A DNA stretch of 64,000 nucleotides from Methylobacterium sp. J-088. Lineage in GTDB: Bacteria > Pseudomonadota > Alphaproteobacteria > Rhizobiales > Beijerinckiaceae. Where the stretch lies: contig NZ_JAKSYH010000073.1 of NCBI RefSeq assembly GCF_022829295.1, positions 1 to 64,000 on the forward strand. Reading direction: 5' to 3'. Under the pieces are notes generated by a model. The model was not told the origin of the DNA. It saw only the letters and a program-made list of their open reading frames with translations, and did no database searches. Of the stretch, positions 58,065-64,000 are shown in pieces. Numbering within the stretch: position 1 is the stretch's first letter; every line of letters begins with the position of its first letter. Position numbers and translations under genes: made by a program.

Positions 58065-58541
58065 ATGGCAACGATCGTCCGGAACGATGCGAAGCCCAAC
58101 GCGGTGATCGGTGGGATGCGGGTCACTTATCTCGCGCGCGGCGATGCGACCGCCGACGCGATTGGCATCTACCGAATCACGATGGATCCGCGCACGCCCG
58201 GAGCCGGGCTGCACCGGCACGCCCGGCTCACCGAAACGTTTGCGGTGGAAGCCGGCGCCCTCATCCTACACCTCGACGGGACCGACATCGATCTCGAACC
58301 CGGCGACTTCGCGCTGGTCCGACCGGGTACGCCGCACGCCTTTGCCAACCGCGGCGACGAGCCGGTCCGCTTCACCCTGAGCTTCGCGCCGGCGCTCGCC
58401 CGCGAGGGCTTCTTCGAGGGCTTGGCGGATCTCGCCGCCGCGGGGCGCTTGTCGGAGGCCGAGGCGATGGAAGACCTGATGCTGCGCTACGATCAGGAGC
58501 CGCTGGCCGGGTTCGACGGCTGGAGCGCACTCAGCGACTGA
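58065..58541 (+). CDS. Cupin domain protein
   Basis: A 158-residue protein with one cupin barrel. Metal-binding residues are visible in GAGLHRHARLTETFAVEAG (motif 1, with His-His-Glu) and in RPGTPHAFANRG (motif 2, His). The C-terminal helical region is short. Cupins cover enzymes and sensors; no function is assignable. AAGAGGA precedes the ATG. The last 49 bases overlap the convergent MFS gene. Confidence 0.85.
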   Translation: MATIVRNDAKPNAVIGGMRVTYLARGDATADAIGIYRITMDPRTPGAGLHRHARLTETFAVEAGALILHLDGTDIDLEPGDFALVRPGTPHAFANRGDEPVRFTLSFAPALAREGFFEGLADLAAAGRLSEAEAMEDLMLRYDQEPLAGFDGWSALSD

Positions 58542-59737
58542 GCCACCGGGCCAGGGAACTCAGGCTCCGCCGCGCTGACCTTGCGGTCACGGCCCGCCGC
58601 CAGGCCGATCAGGATCGCGGCGGTGGCGATCCCTGCGAACAGGATGCCCGGGATGCCCCACCCCCCGGTCGCCTCGTGGGCGAGCCCGAAGGCCAGCGGT
58701 CCGAGGCAAGCCCCCGCGTAGCCGATGCCCTGCGCCATGGCTGACAGGCCGGCGGCACTCGCCGCATCTGCCGCGCGGAGCACGATCAGGGTGAGTCCCA
58801 GGCCGAAGCAGCCGCCGATCCCGAAGCCCAGCGCGCAGGCGGCCGGGATGCGCAGAGCGTCAGGTCCGAAGGCGAGAACGAGGAAGGCGCCGGCGGTCAG
58901 GCCCGGGATCGCGACGATCCAGGCCCGCTGATCGCGGGCACGGGCCGCCAGCATGGCGATGAGCAACGCGCCGGGCGCCTGGACCAGCGTCGTTAGCGAG
59001 GCGAACAAGCCGGCATCCAGCGGCGACAGACCGCGCCCCTGCAGCAGCAGCGGCAGCCAGCCGAACAGGATGTAGGCCAGCGAGGATTGCAGGCCCATGA
59101 AGCCCGTCACCCACCACGCGAGGGGGTTGCGGAGTAGACGCCCGGCCGAGGGCGCCGCACGTGCGCTCGGCCGGCGGGCAAACGGGATCCAGATCAAGCC
59201 GGCAACCAGCGCCGGCAAGGCCCAGATCGCCAGGGCGGACGGCCATCCGCCCCCGAGGGCGTGCTCGACCGGGACCGCCGCACCCGCGCCGGCCGCGGCG
59301 CCGAGGCAGAGGGTCATGGTGTAGAGGCCGGTCATGAGGCCACTGCTGCCGGCGAAGTCGCGCTTGACCAGAGCGGGCAGCAGGACGTTGTCGAGACCAA
59401 TGCCGATGGCGGCGAGCGCCGTTCCGGCAAACAGCGGCACGAGGCCGCCGAGGCCGCGCAGCGTCAGCCCAGCCGTCAGGATGGTGGTGCCAGCAAGCAC
59501 CGCGAGATCAGCCCCGATCCGCCGGATCAGCGGCGCCGCCAGCGCGCAGGCGATGCCGAGGCACAGGACCGGGAGGGTGGTGAGGATCGCGGCACCGCCC
59601 GCGCCGAGGCCGGTTTCGTCCCGAATGGTCGCCAGCAGGGGCCCGACTGTGCTGAGCGCCGGCCGCAGGTTGAACGCGACCAGCATCAGCGCGAGCACGA
59701 GCAGAATCCGGCGCCCTCCGGCGGATCCCGCACTCAT
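58493..59737 (-). CDS. MFS transporter, CynX/NimT type
   Basis: A 414-residue permease with 12 hydrophobic segments; ALMLVAFNLRPALSTVGPLLATIRDETGL at the N-terminus (shown in part; hydrophobic plus NLRPA) is the mark of the CynX/NimT group. Relatives move cyanate, nitroimidazoles or drugs. It may be co-transcribed with lnt, whose stop overlaps its start (ATGA-type at 59734-59737). It overlaps the cupin gene at the 3' end. Confidence 0.88.
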   Translation of the reverse strand: MSAGSAGGRRILLVLALMLVAFNLRPALSTVGPLLATIRDETGLGAGGAAILTTLPVLCLGIACALAAPLIRRIGADLAVLAGTTILTAGLTLRGLGGLVPLFAGTALAAIGIGLDNVLLPALVKRDFAGSSGLMTGLYTMTLCLGAAAGAGAAVPVEHALGGGWPSALAIWALPALVAGLIWIPFARRPSARAAPSAGRLLRNPLAWWVTGFMGLQSSLAYILFGWLPLLLQGRGLSPLDAGLFASLTTLVQAPGALLIAMLAARARDQRAWIVAIPGLTAGAFLVLAFGPDALRIPAACALGFGIGGCFGLGLTLIVLRAADAASAAGLSAMAQGIGYAGACLGPLAFGLAHEATGGWGIPGILFAGIATAAILIGLAAGRDRKVSAAEPEFPGPVAQSLSALQPSNPASGS

Positions 59738-61398
59738 ATCCGTCGCCCGGCCGTCACCGCCCCGACGAGGCAGGCGGCCAGCATTAGCGCGAAGGCCGCG
59801 TCGCCGAACCGGCCGTACAGGGTGCCGCCCACGATCCGCGCGGGCAGATCGGCGTCGAGCCACGTCTCCTGATCAAGCGGCGTTTCGGCGATGATGCGGC
59901 CGTGCGGGTCGATCACCGCGGAGATCCCGGTATTGGCGTCGCGGACCAGGGGCAGCCCCTCCTCGACGGCGCGCAGGCGCGCCTGGGCAAGATGCTGGCG
60001 CGGGCCCGGCGTATCGCCGAACCATGCATCGTTGGTGACGTTGAGAATCAGCCCCGGGGGATGGGCGGCAGGCGCGGTGTGGCCCGCGGGCAGGATCGCC
60101 CCCGGAAAGATCGCCTCGTAGCAGATCGTCGCCGCCACCGGCGGCAGTCCGGGCACCGCCAGGATCCGCTGCGCGGCAAGCGCACCGGCCGAGAAGCCGC
60201 CGGGAACCGCCACGAACTGGCGCAGGCCCAGCGCCCGCAGCGCGGCGTCGAGGGGGCCGGGCAGGTACTCGCCGAACGGGACAAGGTGGACCTTGTCGTA
60301 GCTGTCGGAGATCACGCCATCCGGCCCGATCACCAGGATCGCGTTGAAGTAGCGCAGGCGCTCGCCCGGCAGCGGTTCCTCGGCCCGGGCCGCGCCGGTG
60401 ACGAGGTGCTGCCCAGGCTTGAGACCGGCCGCCACTTTGGCCAAAGCCTCGGGATCGCGCTGGATCAGGAACGGGAAGGCGGATTCCGGCCAGATGATAT
60501 GGGTCGGCTCAGGCTCGCCCGCTGCCACCGGACGCTGGCTTAATTCGATGTAGCGGTCGACGATGTCGGCGCGATTCTCCGGCCTGAACTTGGCGTCCTG
60601 CGGCAGGTTCGGTTGGACGAGGCGCAGGCGGACACCCGCAGCCACCGGATCCGCCGACCCCAGGCGCTCGGCTCCGAACAGGGCCATACCGGCAAACAGC
60701 AAGGCGGCAGCCACGCTCGGAGCGAACCGGCTGCGCGGCTGCGAGCCGGTGGCGAGCGTCGCGGGGGCGGCGCAGATCAGGATGGCCAGCACGGTGAGGC
60801 CATAGAGGCCGATCTCGGCGGCCCACTGCATCAGCCAAAGGTTCTGGGCGAGCGCCATGCCGAGGGTGTTCCACGGGAAGCCCGTGAACAGGTGGCCGCG
60901 CAGCCATTCCGCGCCGCCGATTCCGAAGGCGAGGGCGGCGATCCGCCCCGACCCCCGGCACCATAGAAGGCCTGCGGCGCCAAAACCCGCGCCGTAGAAC
61001 AGGCCGAGCCCGAAGGGCAGGCCGACGACGCCGAGCGGCAGCGCCCAGAGAAACTCGTCGGCCTCCACCAGAAAGGCTTGGCCCAGCCACCACAGGCCGG
61101 CGGTGAGATAACCGAAGCCCCAGGCCCAGCCGATCAGGAAGCATGGCCAAAAGCGGCGCGGGGCAGGGCGGCCCGCAGCGGCCCCGTCCAGGAGCCAGAC
61201 CATGACGGTCAGGGAGAGGATCAGGGCGGGCAGAGCCCCGAAGGGGGGCATTGCCAGCGCACCCAGCGCACCCACGAGCCACGCCAGCCCGAGGCGACGC
61301 CAGCCGGTCAGACCCATGATGGCCCGCACGAAACCCGGTATCCAGTCATGCGTCGGCGCGCCCGGCGCTGCGGAAGCCCGGGCGTACCCCGCCGTCAT
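59734..61398 (-). CDS. lnt: Apolipoprotein N-acyltransferase
   Basis: A 554-residue membrane enzyme that N-acylates the lipoprotein cysteine at the inner membrane. About six to seven membrane segments precede a nitrilase domain with catalytic Glu in IWPESAFPF, Lys in YDKVHLVPFGEYLP and Cys in ATICYEAIFP. One more hydrophobic segment closes the chain. ATG at 61398 chosen. Follows ybeX in the conserved ybeZ-ybeY-ybeX-lnt run. Confidence 0.95.
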   Translation of the reverse strand: MTAGYARASAAPGAPTHDWIPGFVRAIMGLTGWRRLGLAWLVGALGALAMPPFGALPALILSLTVMVWLLDGAAAGRPAPRRFWPCFLIGWAWGFGYLTAGLWWLGQAFLVEADEFLWALPLGVVGLPFGLGLFYGAGFGAAGLLWCRGSGRIAALAFGIGGAEWLRGHLFTGFPWNTLGMALAQNLWLMQWAAEIGLYGLTVLAILICAAPATLATGSQPRSRFAPSVAAALLFAGMALFGAERLGSADPVAAGVRLRLVQPNLPQDAKFRPENRADIVDRYIELSQRPVAAGEPEPTHIIWPESAFPFLIQRDPEALAKVAAGLKPGQHLVTGAARAEEPLPGERLRYFNAILVIGPDGVISDSYDKVHLVPFGEYLPGPLDAALRALGLRQFVAVPGGFSAGALAAQRILAVPGLPPVAATICYEAIFPGAILPAGHTAPAAHPPGLILNVTNDAWFGDTPGPRQHLAQARLRAVEEGLPLVRDANTGISAVIDPHGRIIAETPLDQETWLDADLPARIVGGTLYGRFGDAAFALMLAACLVGAVTAGRRI

Positions 61399-61417
61399 GC
61401 GCGTCACGCCGGGACCG

Positions 61418-62548
61418 TCACGGGCGAGGCGTCTCGGCTGACGCTGGATTGGAGGGCGGGGGCAGGGCGAGCGGCACGACGGCACCGATCCGCGCCGCGC
61501 CCTTGTGGAAGCGCAGCCTCTTCAGGCGGCGTGGATCCGCATCGAGCACCTCGAATTCGAGATTGCCGGGTCCGGCGATCAGTTCGCCGCGGGAGGGGAC
61601 GCGTCCGGCCAGCGTCACGATCATCCCGCCGAGCGTGTCGATCTCCTCGGCCATCTCACCAACTGCGGCGGCCAGATCGACGCCGGTCGCCTCCGAGACT
61701 TCGGCCAGCGGTGTGCGCGCGTCGGCCACGAAGACATCGCCTTCGCCATCGACCCTCTGAACGTAACTGGCCTCGGCGACGTCGTGCTCGTCCTCGATGT
61801 CGCCGACCACCACCTCGATCAGGTCCTCGATGGAGATCAGCCCGTCGGTGCCGCCATATTCGTCGATCACCAGCGCCATGTGGGTGCGCGTGGCCTGCAT
61901 CCGCACCAGCAGATCGATCGCCGGCATCGAGGGCGGCACGAACAGGACCGGCCGCTGGATACGCGTCGCCGCCAGGGTCGTGGTCAGGTCGACCTTGCCG
62001 AGGTCGAGGCTGCGCGGAAGCCGTGGCGCCGGACGGCGGACGCGCGGCGCTGCCGCCGCATCGACCGCGCCGTCGATCCCCGGCTCCGCAGGCTTGACAG
62101 CCGGGACGCTGCGCCGGGTCGGCTCGGCCTTGGCGGCGATGTGATCCACGAGATCGCGGATGTGGACCATGCCGCGGGGGTCGTCGAGGGTCTCACCGTA
62201 GACCGGCAGTCGGGAATGGCCGGCAGTGCGGAACAGCTTGAGCAGGTCGCCGAGGCTTGTCTCGTTGGAGACGGCGACGATGTCGGCCCGGGGGACCATC
62301 ACGTCGTCGACCCGCACCTTGTGCAGGCCCAGCACATTCTTGAGCATCACGCGCTCAAGCGGGGACAATCCGCTCTCGCCGGCATCCGGCTCAGCCAGCG
62401 CCTCCTCAAGACCTTCGCGCAGGGAATCGCGCGGTTTGAGGTGAAGCGCCTGGAGCAGGCGGTCGTACCAGGGCTCCCGATTCGGGGATTCTCCCTCGGT
62501 GGAACTGGGCGCGGCCAGGGCCGCGCCGCGACTTCGATCGTTGCTCAT
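61418..62548 (-). CDS. ybeX: CorC/HlyC-type CBS domain protein (YbeX)
   Basis: A 376-residue protein: two CBS repeats (RVDDVMVPRADIVAVSNE at about 93, RPVLFVPPSMPAIDLLVRM later) and a C-terminal CorC/HlyC transporter-associated domain (GVDLAAAVGEMAEEIDTLGG). A proline/alanine-rich insertion of roughly 45 residues separates the CBS repeats, unlike the compact enterobacterial form. No membrane segment. Linked to ribosome or magnesium homeostasis in other bacteria. Confidence 0.9.
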   Translation of the reverse strand: MSNDRSRGAALAAPSSTEGESPNREPWYDRLLQALHLKPRDSLREGLEEALAEPDAGESGLSPLERVMLKNVLGLHKVRVDDVMVPRADIVAVSNETSLGDLLKLFRTAGHSRLPVYGETLDDPRGMVHIRDLVDHIAAKAEPTRRSVPAVKPAEPGIDGAVDAAAAPRVRRPAPRLPRSLDLGKVDLTTTLAATRIQRPVLFVPPSMPAIDLLVRMQATRTHMALVIDEYGGTDGLISIEDLIEVVVGDIEDEHDVAEASYVQRVDGEGDVFVADARTPLAEVSEATGVDLAAAVGEMAEEIDTLGGMIVTLAGRVPSRGELIAGPGNLEFEVLDADPRRLKRLRFHKGAARIGAVVPLALPPPSNPASAETPRP

Positions 62549-62584
62549 GTCTCTCGGGTCTGGGGACGTTCGGGCGTGGCGCAC

Positions 62585-63070
62585 TCAGGCATAGGGATCC
62601 GGGATACCGAGGGTCGCGAGGGCCGCGACTTCGAGGGATTCCATGGCCTCGGCCTCGGCCTCGCCGATCTCATGGTCCTGACCGAGACAATGCAGGGTGC
62701 CATGGACGAGGAGGTGAGCGAGGTGATTCTGGAGCGGCGTCGACTGCTCCGCACTCTCGCGCACCAGGGTCTCGTACGCAAGGACCACATCGCCGAGCGG
62801 CGTCGCGACCTGCGCATGCCGTGGCTGCGGGGCGGCCGGGAAGGACAGGACGTTGGTCGGCTTGTCTTTCCCGCGCCACGTCTTGTTGAGCTCTTGAATC
62901 GCAGCGTCGTCCGTCAGCAGGACGCTGACCTCGACGGCGCCATCCGGCTTATCAGGGGCGATCGCAAGCCCGGCCTCCACGGCGCGGGTGACGAGCGCTT
63001 GGAGGTCGGGAATCGCGGTTTCCCAGCGTTCGTCCTCGACGGCGAGGTCGATCTCGTGCGGCATGCTCAC
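62585..63070 (-). CDS. ybeY: Endoribonuclease YbeY
   Basis: A 161-residue metal-dependent RNase acting in 16S rRNA 3' maturation. The zinc site HGTLHCLGQDH (H-x3-H-x5-H) is intact. The start is a GTG at 63070 overlapping the ybeZ stop (GTGA); ATG at 63064 is possible. Second gene of the ybeZYX-lnt operon. Confidence 0.95.
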   Translation of the reverse strand: MSMPHEIDLAVEDERWETAIPDLQALVTRAVEAGLAIAPDKPDGAVEVSVLLTDDAAIQELNKTWRGKDKPTNVLSFPAAPQPRHAQVATPLGDVVLAYETLVRESAEQSTPLQNHLAHLLVHGTLHCLGQDHEIGEAEAEAMESLEVAALATLGIPDPYA

Positions 63071-64000
63071 GCTAGCGGCCGGCGCCGGAAATTCGGGTTG
63101 CGATCGGCCTCGTCCGTCCCGTGGGCAGCGCTCTCGTAGGCGGTGACGATCCGGCGGACGAGGTCGTGGCGGACCACGTCCACGTCCTTGAACCGCACGC
63201 GACCGATCCCCTCGACGCCCTCCAGCACCCGGACCGCCTCCACGAGGCCCGACTTCTGGCCCGGCGGCAGGTCGATCTGGCTCGGATCGCCCGTGATGAT
63301 CATGCGCGAGCCATCGCCCAGGCGGGTGAGGAACATCTTCATCTGCATGGAGGTCGTGTTTTGTGCCTCGTCGAGCAGCACCACGGCGTTGGTGAGCGTC
63401 CGCCCGCGCATGAAGGCGAGCGGCGCGATCTCGATCTGCCCGGTCTGCAGGCCCCGATCGACATGGCGCGCCTCCATGAAGTCGTAGAGGGCGTCGTAGA
63501 TCGGGCGCAGATACGGATCGACCTTCTCGCGCATGTCGCCGGGCAGGAAGCCCAGGCGTTCGCCGGCCTCGACGGCGGGACGCGAAAGGATCAGCTTCTC
63601 GGCATGGCCTTGCTCCAGCAGCGAGACCGCGTGACCGACGGCGAGCCAGGTCTTGCCGGTCCCGGCCGGCCCTTCGGCGAAGACTAGCTCGTTGGTGCGC
63701 AGGAGCTTGATGTATTCGTCCTGCGCCGGGTTGCGCGCCCGTACGGCCCCACGCTTTCGGGTGGCGATCTGCTCGAAATGCGGCTTGTCGGCCTCGGCCG
63801 CGATCGTCTCGGCCGGGAACAGCGTCGCCTGCGCGGTGGCCTCGCGGATCGCGCCATCGACATCGCCAAGCGTCAGCGTGCTGCCGCCGGTGCGAACCCG
63901 GGTGTAGAGCTTCTGGAACACCCGCCGTGCCTTCTCGGCGGCGTCGGGCGAGCCCTTGATGACGAGGTGGTTGCCGAGCGCCGTCGCGGTGACGTCGAGC
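63067..64000 (-). CDS. ybeZ: PhoH-family ATPase YbeZ (partial, runs off the right edge)
   Basis: The C-terminal part of a PhoH-like ATPase; the frame stays open to 64000, so the start is outside. Walker A GPAGTGKTW and VVLLDEAQNTT are intact. The leftover N-terminal residues at the edge (LGNHLVIKG) fit the KH-like region of the family. It works with YbeY in rRNA processing. First gene of the ybeZ-ybeY-ybeX-lnt operon. Confidence 0.95.
   Translation of the reverse strand, partial: LDVTATALGNHLVIKGSPDAAEKARRVFQKLYTRVRTGGSTLTLGDVDGAIREATAQATLFPAETIAAEADKPHFEQIATRKRGAVRARNPAQDEYIKLLRTNELVFAEGPAGTGKTWLAVGHAVSLLEQGHAEKLILSRPAVEAGERLGFLPGDMREKVDPYLRPIYDALYDFMEARHVDRGLQTGQIEIAPLAFMRGRTLTNAVVLLDEAQNTTSMQMKMFLTRLGDGSRMIITGDPSQIDLPPGQKSGLVEAVRVLEGVEGIGRVRFKDVDVVRHDLVRRIVTAYESAAHGTDEADRNPNFRRRPLA

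Noticed and set aside
57936..58220. A 94-residue minus-strand frame before the cupin gene
   Set aside because: Overlaps the cupin start, has no ribosome site or recognisable domain; probably a shadow with a chance extension.

Overview
The window is high-GC DNA with dense genes, short or overlapping junctions (many ATGA/GTGA couplings) and frequent GTG/TTG starts. The gene set points to an alphaproteobacterium of the order Hyphomicrobiales, most likely Methylobacterium or a close relative. This rests on gene content and arrangement: an F1-only atp operon, a chvE/gguA/gguB-type sugar ABC transporter, the ybeZ-ybeY-ybeX-lnt order, a BA14K-like protein, and DUF1285-NUDIX-DUF6111-cca. No rRNA, CRISPR array, integrase or intact insertion sequence was seen, so it looks like ordinary chromosomal backbone with a few accessory genes.

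Layout, 0-23 kb: a cytoplasmic glycosyltransferase and a retropepsin-like protein lie on the minus strand. A TPP riboswitch precedes a thiO-thiS-thiG-thiE operon. The minus-strand Anbu cassette follows (circularly permuted ATP-grasp, alpha-E, transglutaminase-like, Anbu proteasome-like peptidase). Then come map-radC, a small zinc-finger protein, an FAD monooxygenase, tRNA-Leu(UAA), a miniature flagellar-rod-like protein, small exported or hypothetical proteins, hrpB, a Tat-exported SMP-30 protein, and the DUF1285/NUDIX/DUF6111/cca run.

Layout, 23-43 kb: the F1 ATP synthase operon atpHAGDC (minus strand) carries two long intergenic palindromes. After it are two DsbA-fold proteins, argG, an unrecognised 216-residue protein, mtgA, a farnesyl diphosphate synthase, a multiple-monosaccharide ABC transporter, an SDR oxidoreductase, a cNMP-binding patatin phospholipase and an epoxide-hydrolase-like protein.

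Layout, 43-64 kb: mutS; a LOV-domain histidine kinase overlapping a single-receiver response regulator; an AmpG-like permease; EcsC; MgtC; ilvA; an AbrB-family transporter coupled to dgkA; divergent oxyR/katA with an exact OxyR half-site on the oxyR start codon and a strong terminator after katA; a BA14K-like protein; a cupin and an MFS transporter with overlapping 3' ends; and lnt-ybeX-ybeY-ybeZ running off the right edge.

The most system-like region is the Anbu cassette (5.4-9.5 kb). It combines predicted peptide ligation, transglutaminase-like chemistry and a proteasome-like peptidase, and its substrate is not settled. Other points worth following are the LOV kinase/response-regulator pair, the palindromes inside the atp operon, the D-T-C active-site variant of the retropepsin-like protein, and the ThiE-like protein lacking canonical phosphate/substrate motifs.
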